Shown piece after piece: positions 23,801 to 36,282 of a stretch of 64,000 nucleotides of DNA. The notes under the pieces are model-generated. The model saw only the letters and a program-made list of their open reading frames with translations. It was not told where the DNA came from and did no database searches. The position numbers were made by a program, and so were the translations under genes. This stretch comes from Pachyseris speciosa. Lineage: Eukaryota; Cnidaria; Anthozoa; Scleractinia; Pachyseridae. The stretch is taken from contig JAEMWC010000243.1 of the NCBI GenBank assembly GCA_016490735.1, positions 243,501-307,500 on the forward strand, read 5' to 3'. The stretch's first letter is position 1. Each line of letters starts with the position of its first letter.

Positions 23801-26759
23801 GATCTACCAACTCGTAACGGAAAAATACGCCACGAGTGCGACCGTTACAGTAACACGATGTTCCAGTTTGAAACAGACGGTCAATTTCGACGATTTCGAG
23901 AACTTCTCCAATAGGAAAAGATGTTCAAATTGCGTACATGGAAACTTCCCGTCTTGCAATTAATGCTGAAGTGAAGCCTACCCACAGGCAACAGCTTTGA
24001 TTTGAGTGAATAAGTTAACATACAATGAAGCCAGTAACATTAATTGACTGCAGGTTTATCATGGATGATGAAAGAGTTTTCTTCTTTTTAATTAGATCAT
24101 TAAATTACAAACTGATCTCTTCAGGAGACGAAGACTTACTATCACGTGCAATGGTTTTCTTCGTTGATGTATATATCCCAGTGAATAAAAATGCTACGAT
24201 CGACTGTACCAACACATAGCGTCCCAGAGAGTTTTTTTTCTCACGTCTATCCGACTAAGTAATCTTGGAAAAAAAATTTCCTATTTTTAAACGGCTGCCT
24301 GCTTACCTTATTTTGTCTGACGAAACATGGAGAATTCCCTCCTCACTCAAAATGGTATTCAAACTTCCACGGATTTGAAGTAAACTGTTATACGTTTGTT
24401 TTGACTTCAGCCTTTATGCTAAACCAAACGAGACGCGATCAAGAGCTCAAGTTCTAAAATACCTCGAGTGGTATTTGATAAGCACGACTTCGGATTGGAT
24501 CAATCAGTTTGCTTTTCCATATGTGGGAGCTTGTTTCGGATGTCTACAGTTTTGTTTTTAATTTTGGGAGTGACAGAGGGGACGTGTCAGAGTGCAGATC
24601 GAATCAATATCAGTAAGGCACAACTCCCTGCTATAATTTTACTCCTAGTCACGACATTTTGTGCTGTACATTGTTCAGTTCTCCCTGTGGAGGTAAAGCT
24701 CAGAGTAAAATCCCCCAAAATGAGAAGTCATTTTTCAAAGCACGGCAGGTCGCTGACAGACGAACAAATTCAAAACTGTGCGAACAGCAGGAGCAACTAA
24801 ACACCGTCCTCTTCACGTGCTTATGGCATTCTGACTCGAGGGCAAATAATTAACACCTAAGAACCGCAAAATAAACCCTTGGACGGGGTTCAGCCAAGTG
24901 CCAGCTTTTGTGGTTGCTTCTAGTAAGGTGCTGTGACACGCACACGAGGCATTTCCCCCTGCAACTCGCAATCGTTGGGTGCAATCATTTCGAGAGCATT
25001 GCAAAACGTACAGAACACATGTTACAAGCCATAACTTATCTGTCCCACCCGGTTTTGCGAAAGAAATTTTTTCATGAAACGGCAGTTTCACTGTGAGTGT
25101 AAACACTTTAATGATCGAATTTGAGAGGATTCGAAGTCTGAGGGTCCATCTCAACCGCGAAAACAACAATTCACTGCAATGTGGCACCCAGCGCTGTCGG
25201 CTTAGTGTTCCAAAATTTCCCCTCACTTGTTCGTCTCACTGAGTTGAAAAGCTAAATAGGATTGTACACAGGAAAAGAACCTTCCAGTTATGTTATCAGT
25301 TCGTCCAGTTATCTAATTAAAATCGGTAAAAGAAGACAATCGATAACAATGAGTCCAGTCGATTGGATCAATTAGATGAAATGCAACCCGGCCACTATCG
25401 ATTGTCATCAAAACAACAAGGTATCTATCTAGTATGGATCGCGAAGTTGTAGAGATAAGCTTTAGTCTGGTGTGAAGTCCTTTCTGCTGAGTTGCAGCTT
25501 TGACAACACTCAGCAGAACTTCAAAACTCTAAACCTTCATTTAAGGTTGAACTCAGACGTTTGAACGTTTCAGCTACAGTTTGAAAGTAATTTGCCACTT
25601 AATTAATTTTTCTGGCAATGAGCCCTCCTCTTCACCCCCTCCCCCCCCCCCCCAACTCCCCACTCCCCACTCCCCACTCCATACCCGCCCCGCATCTTAA
25701 TACACCAATAGCGCCTCGGACTTTGCATCAGATGATCGTAGTGCTTGCGAACCCTTGCACCATACCACTTTCTGTCCTCTTGTAGATAATACCCCTGGCT
25801 CGACATTGTCTATTCATACTGTTCTGGAGAAGTGCCATCCTCAAGTAGAGTTTATTTGCAGCAAGTTTGGAATTCGCTCGGACCACCCAACATGACGATG
25901 TAAGCTTTGAACAGAAGTTGGATTAAGAGAGGAGAGTCCACTACAAATAACAAAACTACGACAAAAACCGGGAGGGTGGGGGATATGGGAACCCCGCCTG
26001 GCACTAACACTAGCGGGGGAGGGGGAATATGAGCAGCACTCCTAGACACCTCACCGATAAAGAAACCAGACTTACCAGACTGACGCCGGAGCCGACGAAC
26101 ACTTTTTTTATCCACTATTTGAGACATCAGTACACGTTTACTCACAGAAACCGAACGGTCGTCATGAACTGATAAACGCTGATTCGGGGACCTCGTTCGG
26201 CAACGTCCATTCTCAGACTGAATTTAACAGTTACTGTAAACAGTTGGATATCACGCGGACCTTACAGAAAAAAAAATATTGCCGATATGGCCTCAAATGT
26301 GGTCACCTGGACATTGTTATCTGACTCAGTTGTTTTTATCTGAGGGACTTTGGCTCTTCTAATTAAAAACAATAATAAGCGGGCTTATGGTTGACAAACG
26401 AACTAACCCCGTACAGACGACCTTCTATTCTCAAGTGTCTGTTGTCGCCGAAGGAATGTTTTTGTCTGAGATTTACGAGGGGTCGGCCTTATATTTGAGC
26501 ACGTGGATAAGAGATTGAGACAAGAAAGCAATTGAGCTTTTGCTAGTGGTTTTTAAACCGTCAAAAACTAATTCTGATGCAAGTCTCATTCCGGTATTGC
26601 ACCATTTGAGCGACAATGAGCCAGCGCTCTGAATTCTAATTACTGACTAATTATAATTATAATGCTATTCACGTGTCATGTGTTGGAGGCTGTTTTAATA
26701 TTAGTTTCAGTGGGAAACAAGTTATTTTGATATATTATATATGTTATACCAGAGTTGAG
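20894..26759. other. Long gene-poor interval
   Basis: No exon was recognised on either strand. Small structures include the perfect stem GCTGTTACC-TC-GGTAACAGC at about 21419-21438 and a C-rich tract at about 25640. A 110-codon plus-strand frame at 24468-24800 has a hydrophobic start but no motif. Confidence 0.4.
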
Positions 26760-26930
26760 CCTTGGTCATGTGAGGTGGGGTCAAGCCCGGGGGTGCAGGG
26801 GTGGGGGGTACTAAAAACATTTTCATACGGGGAGGTTCGGCCCCGAAGTCCGACCCCTTACCCTTTTATATACTACTTTTGACAGAAAAGGTACCCCTTT
26901 CGTATACCTAAGTATAAAAATTAAAAATAC
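26760..26930. repeat. Fragment of the GGGGTACC repeat family
   Basis: It carries the family hallmarks: ACGGGGAGG, GGCCCCGAAGTCCGACCCC, TTACCCTTTTATATACTA and AAAGGTACCCCTTTCGTATA. Longer copies lie in both arms of the inverted repeat at 27208-29678 and at 57045-57410. Confidence 0.75.
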
Positions 26931-27072
26931 ATTAAATATACTAACAACCGTGATTAAAACTATTCGTACATTTAATATAACCCTAAGTATAATAATTGAA
27001 ATATACTAAATATAGTAACAATCATGATTAAAGCTATTCATTCAATTAAATATAACCCTAGGAAAAAGATTA

Positions 27073-27340
27073 CTATATGATATTTGGTCTATAGGTTGAA
27101 ATAAGCTTATCAAACGTAGCCAAAGTTTCACAATTACGTATTTCATTCGGTAAGGAATTCCAGACCCTAGCACCATTGTAGCTGAAACTCTTCTTTAAAA
27201 ATTCAGTCGGTGCTTAAGTTGAGAAATGATAAGTGAACCAAAAACAAAATTGTTCGGACTCGGAAAATGTGTTCATCCTAACAATGAAATTCATTGAGGA
27301 TTAAAGAATTTCCAACTCTGTTGATCTTTTCCGCGTTCAA
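27073..27340 (-). mobile_element. LINE 3' coding tail (5'-truncated)
   Basis: Minus-strand frame ending at TAG 27075-27073 reads SFSYNGARVWNSLPNEIRN and then ATFDKLI, the conserved C-terminus of CR1/L2-like LINE polymerases. Its outer part (from 27208) belongs to the large inverted repeat. Confidence 0.7.
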
Positions 27341-27908
27341 CTACTTTATCCATGTAATGACAAAGTGTGGGCTTCTGACCAGGAGGGGGAGGGGGGGTAC
27401 TAAAAAAACAATCAATACGGGGAGGCTACGCCCGAGGTCCGACCCCTTACCCTTTTATATACTATTTTTAACAGGAAAGGTACCCCTTTCGTATACCTTC
27501 CATTGATAGCCGCTGCATCCCCTTTCTTGCTCTTAGAATGAAGTTTTCTTGTCATTTTCACGTAGCGTTCAATAAATTAAAACAGTACAGTCATAAGGTA
27601 TGTGTGTTCGAAACATTTTAATGAAAGGCCCTTTTAAATACCTAAATGACAGATTTCCCCACCCTTTCATATACTTCGACTCTTGAAATCCCTACCCTTT
27701 CATATACCTGAAGCGTGAAAAAGGTACCCCTTTCGGGCGGAGTCTCCCCGTATAGGCCATTATAGGGAGTAACCCCCCCACCCGGGGGGGGCTTCTGATT
27801 TGTGATTATTATAACACCAAGGTATATGCCGGTTATACCGATGTTTGTTATATCGCGGTTTGGTTCCATTTTCAGTTTAATGGTGTTGACCGGACTGGAG
27901 AGTAACTA

Positions 27909-28228
27909 GGGACCTTTAGCAACGGCGACAGCAACGAAAACGTCATTTCAAAATATAACTTCTCGCCGTTTATGTAACTCTTTCGCGATTATTTTAATTT
28001 GTTTAACTTGGAAAGTGCTGGCGATATGTCCAGGAACTAAATCACTATGAACGACGCCAAAGTAAGGAAAAAGCCGGAAAAAGAAATTTACCGTCACACG
28101 CTCAGGTTCTCAAGAAAACATAAAATTTGGTCATTTCACGTTGTTGTTTTGCAGAGGACAGCAACTGTAAAACCAAATGCAAAACGCACGTGCAGTTGTT
28201 TTGTGGCGTCCTCGTTGCTTAAGCTCCC
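27909..28228. mobile_element. MITE with GGGACC termini, copy B
   Basis: Starts GGGACCTTTAGCAACGGCGA and ends CTCGTTGCTTAAGCTCCC, with TA on both sides (27907-27908 and 28229-28230). At 320 bp it shows the intact form lacking the extra block seen in copy A at 8369-8866. Confidence 0.8.
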
Positions 28229-28394
28229 TAATATCGTTCGCTGTACTTGGGACTCAAAACAGGGGTTCGTAATTTAAGTCTTGACCCCCCGGAGGAGGTG
28301 TACTCCCTATAATGGCCTATACGGGGAGGCTCTGCCCGAAAGGGGTACCTTTTCCACGCTTCAGGTATATGAAAGGGTAGGGATTTCACAAGTA

Positions 28395-28779
28395 CAGTCG
28401 AACCTCGATTATCCGGATTTCTCGATTATCCGGACTTGCTTAGCTGGTCCCAGTTTTCATGAATATTAATTAGCCATATTTAAGATCCGCAGCAAAACCG
28501 TTTCCCTTCAAATTAAGTAATGAAACTCCGGTTCAAACTGAATTTGTTTCGCTTCAAAACACAAATCTGTACGCGTTTTGAGCTCACGCGCGCCGTACTA
28601 CTGAAATGCATTTCACTGAGCTCTGATTTGCTCAGGTGTTCTTTGTTGCTAAGTGAAATTTCATACTCCACTTGTTTAGTTTTGGCTCGTTAATATTCAT
28701 ATTTTCGATTATCCGGACTCTCGATTACCCGGACTGTTTAGCTCAGTCCCCATGAGTCCGGATAATCGAGGTTCGACTG
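28395..28779. mobile_element. pogo/Tc1-like MITE, copy 1
   Basis: Termini CAGTCGAACCTCGATTATCC and its complement are flanked by TA at 28393-28394 and 28780-28781. GATTATCCGGA is repeated inside each end. It is 385 bp long with no coding capacity. The host repeat continues without loss on both sides, so this is a precise insertion. The second copy lies at 62055-62461. Confidence 0.85.
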
Positions 28780-29098
28780 TAGAAGTACATGAAAGGGTAA
28801 GGAAATCTGTCATTGGGGTATTCAAAAGGGCCTTTCATTAAAATATTCGAATACACATACCTTATGACTGTACTGTTTTAATTTATTGAAGGCTACGTGA
28901 AAATTACAAGAAGGCGTCCTGTTTTAGTTATACGAAAGGGGTACTATTTGTTAATTGAAGGTATACGAAAGGGGTACCTTTTAGTTTTCTGTCAAAAGTG
29001 GTATATAAAAGGGTAAGGGGTCGGACCTTACGTCACCTTAGGGCGGAGCCTCCCCGTATGGATTGTTATTTTAGAATCCCCCTGCCTCTCCTGGTCAG

Positions 29099-29506
29099 AT
29101 AAGATAAGATAAGATAAGATAACTTTATTTATACACGGTATTTCCATCAGCTTAATTAATTATTATCAACTAACTCTCTATCTACTTAATTACAATCACA
29201 AGAGAATAAAAAAATAAAAAAAAAAACAATAAAGGCTGCTTTTCTTGGAGGCCGTGTTTAAAATCTTACTTAAACTACATAAAACTTACTTAAGACTGTG
29301 GCGACTCAATTTATTCTTAAAATCTCTCAAGGAAGTCGCTTGTCTTAATTCCGGGGGTAAACTGTTCCACAACTGAGCTCCACTGTACGAAAGACTTCTC
29401 TTTAGGTAATCAGTGCGGGGTTTTGGAAGAGCTAGTGCGTTTTCAGTATTCCTCAAATGATAAGAATTCACACTATCAAACAAAACTAGATCTTAAATAT
29501 TCAGGC
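29099..29506 (-). mobile_element. 5'-truncated LINE with GATAA tail
   Basis: The minus-strand frame 29483-29286 encodes a LINE C-terminus (LPKPRTDYLKRSLSYSGAQL, then NSLPPELRQATSL). It is followed by a 3' end in a (TTATC)n tail at 29099-29122. GTCAG flanks both sides (29094-29098 and 29507-29511). The empty site is present in the other arm at 27375-27379. Confidence 0.8.
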
Positions 29507-29936
29507 GTCAGAAGCCCACACTTTGTCATTACACGGATGAAGTAGTTGAACGCGGAACAGATCAACAGAGTTGGAAATTCTTTAATCCTCAATAAATTTC
29601 ATTGTTACGATGAACACATTTTCCGAGTCCGAACAATTTTTTTTTTGGTTCACTTATCATTTCTCAACTTAAGCACCGTTCCCCTCGCGGCTTTAAAATA
29701 GTGACAAATGCATGGGCTCCTGCAAATTCCTTAGTATGACTAATTTAAAAACTGTCAACTACTTCATTATGACACCGGTGCTATTATGGCGTCATCATTC
29801 GCAGATGACGCTCCAACAACCAACTACGTTATGTTTTTCCTTTTCTTTCATTTCATTTCTATTTTTTTTTTAAACGATGATAGTTTATTGCCTGCAGATC
29901 ACGAGGCGTTGAATGCACGTTACATCAGGGCTTAAA

Positions 29937-30262
29937 GGTCGGCACACACGGAGGGACTAGTCCCTGCGACTAGTCCCCGCGACTAGTCCCGGGGACCAAG
30001 TCCCTTCGTGTGAACTACCCATTCAATTACAAAATCTAGTCGCAGGGACCAAAATTTGGTCCCTGCGACTTGTCCCACGAATTCAAACCATGTTTGAATT
30101 CGTGGGACAAGTCGCAGGGACTTGTCCCCTCAAATTATGCTGGTCCCTGCGTGTGAACTGTTCGTGGGACTAGTCCCTGCGACCAGTCCCTTTGTGTAAA
30201 CTCTTCAGGGGACTAGTTGCAGGGACTAGTCGCAGGGACTAGTCCCCTCGTGTGTGCCGACC
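29937..30262. mobile_element. TTAA-flanked foldback MITE (GGACTAGTCC repeats)
   Basis: Ends GGTCGGCACACACG and CGTGTGTGCCGACC are flanked by TTAAA at 29932-29936 and 30263-30267. The interior is built of many GGGACTAGTCCCTGCGAC-type words in both orientations and a central inverted pair around AATTCAAACCATGTTTGAATT. TTAA duplication is typical of piggyBac-type elements. Confidence 0.75.
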
Positions 30263-31947
30263 TTAAAGGATTGGTTTTGACACGGCCAATATTTTCAAGA
30301 GCCCGTCACGTTCTTATGCTCTAGTTCCAAAATAGGAAGGAACCGCAAAGGTGACATTTGAAATGTTTAAATACCGGTGTGCTGAAATTGAGTGGGATCA
30401 CGGAAACGTCATTCTATTTTTGTAGGCTGGCGGTGGGTTCATGGCAATTTGCATGAAAATAGCGTCTGTAAGAGTCTTCTTCGCCATATATAGTGATAAT
30501 TTAACAGAAAAATAATCACGGTCTCCTGATTTTGTAGCAAGACAGAGAGTTCCCAAGAGAAAGAAATGTTTTTAAAATTTAAGGTTTTATTAGAATGGTG
30601 GCAGCACCTGCACGATAGAAAAAACTTGAGACGTTTTGTATGGCAGTGAAATAAACAGGAGTTTATATAGACCCAGAGGATTTCGTTTGATCTGAAGGAT
30701 TAAAAGTTATGTTCTCTTGTTTAGTTAAACAAAACAGCACTAAAGGAAAGTGTTTCTCGATTTAGACTTAGACTAAAAAATAGAAGGACAAAATACATCA
30801 GTAGCTGGTTGTTTGACTTGTGTCAGGCAGCGGATAACACTTTGTAAGCCATAATACAAAGAGACAAACTTTAAATGATATTAATCTTTCGGATTAAGCC
30901 GCAGAGTTTTAGTCAGCAAAACAAAGCGACCAAGCTACAGTCTAAAAAGAGAAAACGTTTGTTTGCCGGAAGGAGACAAACGCAACAAATCGGTAGAAGC
31001 GGCGCCATGTTCGAAAATTGTCGGCAAGCCACGAGTGAGATACGAACCGGTGTAACGGCCTGAGAGTTGTTCAATACAGTGTTGAAAGGTACCGAAAAAG
31101 CTTTCAACACCTCGTTGGACTTCGCAGTTCATTTACACGCCCTTTGATGAGATCCCAAGCCAAAAACAACAGGAAGCCACACAGAAGGCGCGGTGAGAAG
31201 CCAAACACGAGAACGGGACCCATGACGGCCACACACCGCTTGCAAAGGAAATTATGTGCAACAATTATACAACCGCACTAGAGAACCGGTAACAACTTGA
31301 AGTCATTGTAAACGAAAATGGGAAATACAAGAGTTTTCACGTTTGTGTACAATATAAACAGAAATTAGCAGTTATGTTATGATAATAAAATTTCAACAGT
31401 GGAAACTTTTCACATCAATTGTGCTTGACAGAGGGGCCGCAGCTGGAGCTAAACATAATTAAGTATGTCTTCACTGACGGCACCCACTGATCGCTGCGAT
31501 ACTTAACTTTTGCAATAAGAGTAATTTCAACAATACCTTTGGGTAGAAGCGTATCACTCCGTGATACTCTTCTGCTTTGGGGAAGAAAGACGAAATCCTA
31601 ACGAAACGTTTAATGGTATCACCACGTCATGTGGTCATTAAAAAACTCTTTGTAGAGTTCTTGGGTGAATTTTAAGGAGTGATGTCGTGACTTTTCTGTC
31701 ACACTGTTTGCTTATCGATTTCCATTGTATACGTTTCCAACTAAGGAAATTGGTTTGGGTCGTCCGCTGATGCGGCGCGGAAGGTAGATAATCACCGTAT
31801 GGCACGCAAATCAAATGATAAGGAAACGCCCATGATGTGTAATCTAACTTGCCTGGTAGATCAGTTTAAGCTCAGTTTACTGGAGTGGTGTTACGTTAGA
31901 TAAAAGAGCAAGCTGATCTGTGGCTCGAAAGACGATCATGCTGAACC
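30263..31947. other. Flank upstream of the ankyrin gene, no other gene seen
   Basis: No exon or strong repeat was recognised. The last few hundred bases should hold the promoter of the ankyrin gene, but no core element was identified. Confidence 0.4.
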
Positions 31948-32712
31948 ATGATGCAAGTGTCGACGTGCATGGAAACATCGTCAAAATTCGAGTGTTGTGA
32001 CGTAACACACCGCATTGCAGTATCACTTGACCATTACGTGACGTTTGTGATATATTCTATGTTCACTCGTGCGATACCAAAGCATAAAACATCTGTTTCG
32101 AACCCAACCATCCCAGTACAGCACAGCACCCAAACGTGTCAGATACTTGTCAAGCGGTGTTCAACAAATTCACAAATATTCACTGACGAAAGTCGCAACA
32201 CGATGCAAGATTTAGCCACTGTTGGAATACCTGACGGCACGCCAGAGGTAAAGAAACGAAAAGTCAGCCGCAAAGTTCCCATAGACATGGTTTTGCAAGT
32301 ACAAATCGCTTCTGTTCAACCCAGAGACAGGGAAGCGCTGAAAAAGCGACTACGGAAGCAGATTACTTGCTGCGAAATCAATGAAATTACAACATCAGGA
32401 CTTACAGCTCTCAATCAGTGTGTGCTGGACGGGAATTTTGAAAGCGTTAAGATGTTAATTGAACTTGGCGCTGATGTGAACAAGAAGGATAGATATGGAT
32501 GGACAGCACTTCACTATGCGGCTAGTGAGGGATATGAAGAAATATGCCGATTCCTTTTACGGAACGGCGCAAATCTGCGAGCTGAGGACAAAGAGGGAAA
32601 ATTCCCTGTTGAAGTTACAGACGATGAACTTATTCTCCGTATGTTATTACGAGCGACTTTGATGTACAATATGCCGCCTTTGGATCGACAATCGCTGCAG
32701 CATAGCTGTTGA
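31948..32712 (+). CDS. Small ankyrin-repeat protein, PPP1R27-like, intronless
   Basis: A 254-residue protein. Ankyrin repeats fill roughly 150-180 (SGLTALNQCVLDGNFESVKM), 183-213 (YGWTALHYAASEGYEEICRF) and a partial third from 216. This arrangement, including the GWTALHYAASEGY signature and the short C-terminus, resembles protein phosphatase 1 regulatory subunit 27, which binds and inhibits PP1 through an RVxF motif. Here the stretch before the repeats is basic (KKRKVSRKVP, about 102-111) but has no clear RVxF with an aromatic fourth residue, so PP1 binding is uncertain. The N-terminus of about 100 residues is longer than in vertebrate PPP1R27, and its first ATG may be too early; M86 or M114 are alternatives. 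AATAAA at 33216-33221 is a plausible polyadenylation signal about 500 bp after the stop. Single-exon structure suggests a retrocopy or a naturally simple gene. Confidence 0.8.
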   Translation: MMQVSTCMETSSKFECCDVTHRIAVSLDHYVTFVIYSMFTRAIPKHKTSVSNPTIPVQHSTQTCQILVKRCSTNSQIFTDESRNTMQDLATVGIPDGTPEVKKRKVSRKVPIDMVLQVQIASVQPRDREALKKRLRKQITCCEINEITTSGLTALNQCVLDGNFESVKMLIELGADVNKKDRYGWTALHYAASEGYEEICRFLLRNGANLRAEDKEGKFPVEVTDDELILRMLLRATLMYNMPPLDRQSLQHSC

Positions 32713-35065
32713 TCTTTCAGGAAGTCTAGGGACAAAATAAGTCTTATTTGAAGGGCGAAATGATTCGAAAAGATCGGACAAGCGGACAAGGTATGCCCGA
32801 TCTGTGACCTGAAGCCGCCTAAGAAGCTGCACACGAATCAAGCAAATTTAACAGCGAAGTGAATATCCGCTAAACATGGAAAAGCCTCATTCAGGAAGCG
32901 GTTATGTTTAAGGTTGATTTGACATTTGAAGAGCAAAGGGTCGTGAGAAGAATTTTCACAAATATTTACTCAAATGGAACACAAAGACAATGTGGTAATC
33001 GTGAGCGTTAGTTTGTGTAAATATTAGTTGAAGCGAAGGAGATCACATTCTTGTCAAAGCTTTGGAAATCATATAGTAGACAAATGGAAGTTATATATTC
33101 GTGCCATCACGTCTCTCTTTCCTATTAATAATTTCCCACGCAAAATTAAAATTTACTGCTGCCAGTTTCATTTGAAAGAAGTTTCCACGTAGGTGTTATA
33201 AAGTTAAAACAAGAAAATAAAGTTTGTTAAGTTGAAAGTACTATCCTTGTGCATTTGGCTTGATTCTTTAGAAATGGAGGGAAAATTTGCCTAATAAGCA
33301 TAATTCACAACGTTTGTTCCTTTTGGGTTTTTTTGTGGGGTATGGCCACACAACTATGAAATGAAAACACTAACAACACATTATCTTATCTACTTCGACC
33401 CCTCGAATTTGTCATAACATGGAAGGCTTGCCAAGTCTGTTATGTACTTGAGGCTTAAATATTGTTACGCTGAAGAGAACAAGGTGTTGGAATTTTGATA
33501 ACCTTTTTAACCATGAGAACACAAGCACGAAATTTTAATCCACAAAAAAAATGTGTTTCCGTCGTTTGTTTAACTGAACTTGACGGGATAAACCTGAAAG
33601 CAAGCGGAGCAAGGAGCATCCCTACAGCGTGAAAAGAATAGATTGTTTAAAGATTTTAAGACTTGTGTTTCTTTCGGTCATCATCAATGCAGTACACTAA
33701 TTTACCACAAGCCATCAGTAAAAATGAATGCTACTTTTGAGTTATTGTTCAGACGCCCGGTTCAGACGTCACAATTGAAAATTAATATTGTTGAACACCG
33801 ACGCTATCGCAGCGGTAATTCAGTTTCTGCTAGCACCTTTTAGTTATTACAGCTGATTTTGTGATTTCCTGATTCCAATTAAGGCAATTAGGTGAAATTT
33901 GTCTGTTATGTAACTATTGCAACTGATGAATGGTTTCAGTTAGGTGGACTCGTATATTATATAACCTTTACACGGGTCATCTAACAATTTTCATCCGCTC
34001 CTTTTCTTCTACAAAAGAAAACACACTCTTTGTTGACAAAGCTTTTTGCATTCAAATGAGGATAATATTGCCTAAGCGCTTTGATGCAATGCTAATAATC
34101 TCCAGGGGCCACTATCATTCATAGATAACTCGCGGTACAATATTCAACGCATTCGAACCTGAGAAATTAAATATATTTCCTGCTATCGAGGTCATTTTGG
34201 ACGGTTATCAATCAGCAATTTAATATGCTAAAGCTGTATTTGTTTTGCCACTGATACCATTTCACAAACGGTGCCAATTTTCTGTATAGTTTCTCTTGAA
34301 AAACAACGATAATGTTTTCTTAACAGTCATGAACGTTAATTGGCCTGAAAATTTTTATGCACGCAAAGAATTCGAAGAAGGTGGAAATGTAACAAACTGT
34401 TTACTCAGTCAAGCTTCTAAATTCCAAAAGTTGTGTCTTCTAGATACAACAAAGATTGTTTAATTTCTTCGTGTACAAAGACAATAGAACAAGTGATGCA
34501 ATCTGTGGGGCAATGAATAAAAACAGTTGGACACTCACAAGGGACACTCTTTCGTTCCGATTCAAACGCTGTGTCGCTACACTTTAGTCGTCCCATCACA
34601 TTAAAATATTCCTGTGGTACTGTTTATTATCCCGTAAAAAGTGCCTGTAATTTAACTGAGGATCCTAAGGCGTAACTAACCAACAAAGATACTTGAAGCT
34701 CCATTTTATGTGGTGTTTGAGAGTCCAACGTATTTTTCCTGAGAAAAATTTCAGGAAATCTGTCATTTTTGAATTCCGGCATTTAAGAAGAGGTTTATCG
34801 CGGATAAAAATGACAAGGTCGCTCTCATTAACAGAAAGTACTGTATACTTGTGAAGCACCGAAAGTCTGAAGCAACTGACATTAAACACATAACCTGTCC
34901 ATCCAAACAATGTGGTGAAACAAAGTATGACAGTATGGGGACAAATTCGTACAATCAGACCACACGTGGGAGGAAAAAAGAGAGAGATTTTGGTCAATCC
35001 ATGGGTCCACTTGGTGGGGTCGGGGTCAGGTTTTGAAATTTGTTGTGACGAAAACCCCCTGGTTC
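32713..35065. other. 3' flank of the ankyrin gene and gene-poor DNA
   Basis: It contains the likely polyadenylation signal at 33216-33221. No further exon or repeat could be supported. Confidence 0.4.
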
Positions 35066-35642
35066 CAGTTGTTCAAAGAACAGATAACTCTAACAGATAA
35101 AGCAGGGGCACCCAACAAGCTAAATCAACCAAAAGCTGTAGAAAGGAATTTTTAAGTCCCTCGTGGTGTTTGAAGTGTATTTAAAGTTGTGTTTAATTTT
35201 CATAAGCTAGAAGAAATCCATCTGTTCGGATTCCCACGTGATGTTTAATTGCCCGAAAATGATAGGGAACAAAATCTTCCTTTGAGAAAATGCACTCTGA
35301 AATGAACTTTCCAAGAGCTTTCTAAGGAACTATTTCCTTTCCGAAAATGATAGTCGACGTTTTTGACTGCCAAAAACAGCAATTACGACCTTTCCGAAAA
35401 TCTCAGGGGCTATGATTTCCCAATTGCGAATCTTTTAGGCCACGTTTTAGTTACGAAAATCCGAATGCATCTTTAATCGACGCCGAAAGCCCAAGGCGAA
35501 TTACCCTCCACCGAACAGATATCTACCGAAACTCGTCGTTGGGTGCCCCTGATAAAGTGTATCAGCCGTAATACATTTTATCCGCTGGATAGCAACGGAC
35601 TTACCCGCTGGATAGAGTTATCTGTTCTTTGAAAAACTGGGG
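35066..35642. repeat. Foldback element split by a second transposon
   Basis: CCAGTTGTTCAAAGAACAG at about 35066 and CTGTTCTTTGAAAAACTGG at about 35623 are inverted copies forming the outer element. A 449-bp element (35103-35551) sits inside it, so the outer one is older. Confidence 0.65.
35103..35551. mobile_element. MITE with CAGGGGCACCCAAC ends, copy 1 (6-bp duplication)
   Basis: Ends CAGGGGCACCCAAC and GTTGGGTGCCCCTG are flanked by ATAAAG at 35097-35102 and 35552-35557. Inner blocks such as GACTGCCAAAAACAGCAATT are shared with copy 2 at 54063-54472, which also has a 6-bp duplication. There is no coding capacity. Confidence 0.75.
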
Positions 35643-36195
35643 CCTGGAAGAATCCCGGAAAGCTTGGCAGGATGGTCATCATCATTTTATCTTGTATAAA
35701 GTGAAAATGTATGTGTGACAAGGCATGGCTGTTTCATTCGGATGGAGAGAAGTGATGGATAAGACTAAACGGAGTGCAACAGGCAGCCTGAGATGAGTTT
35801 GTTAAGAAAAGGTGTCCGTTTCAGTGTTTCTTAGCGGCGTGTGACGCTTAACGTAGAGAGATGACTACATTGGAGTGTATCCATGGTGTTCTCCTGAGGG
35901 ATATGTCCCCCACCTTAGGGAAATGTCGACCTCAAACTTGGATGCTTTTGCTGAGCGATTCTTCGGTTTCTAGTAGACCCCAATGCCCCCCTCATACAGA
36001 GCTTTCCATCTTAGAGAGAGGAGTCCACCTTAGGGAGATATCTGCCTTGGAGTCTAAGACCTTGGAGTCAGCCACAGATATTATCACATTCACCAAGGGG
36101 CACTCTAACGGCCGGTCAGACTTGACATGAGAGAAATATGAAGCAACCTAATTCGATACGCTGCTTCGTTCTAAAACTATATTCCTGCTAAACGT

Positions 36196-36273
36196 TAGCC
36201 TGCGTGCAGACGTGTCCTATTTCCTTTGTTGCACGTGCAACAAAGGAAATAGGAGACGTCAGCACGCAGGCTA
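36196..36273. mobile_element. 78-bp palindromic MITE with a 9-bp duplication
   Basis: An almost perfect zero-loop palindrome starting TAGCCTGCGTGC and ending GCACGCAGGCTA, centred on GCACGTGC. GCTAAACGT is duplicated at 36187-36195 and 36274-36282. The 9-bp duplication points to Mutator-like mobilisation. Confidence 0.85.
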
Positions 36274-36282
36274 GCTAAACGT

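Larger units (their letters stand above)
27208..29678. repeat. Large inverted repeat with nested insertions
   Basis: The left arm, about 27208-27790, matches the right arm, about 28270-29678, in opposite orientation. Both contain the LINE-derived segment next to TGTGGGCTTCTGACC or its complement and a nearly full GGGGTACC-family repeat. The right arm is longer only because it carries the 385-bp pogo-like MITE (28395-28779) and the 408-bp LINE fragment (29099-29506). The spacer holds a GGGACC MITE (27909-28228). Confidence 0.8.

Noticed and set aside
24468..24800. 110-codon frame with a hydrophobic stretch after an internal Met
   Set aside because: Could be a small secreted protein, but the signal-like segment is not at the N-terminus, a second hydrophobic stretch follows, and nothing else supports it.
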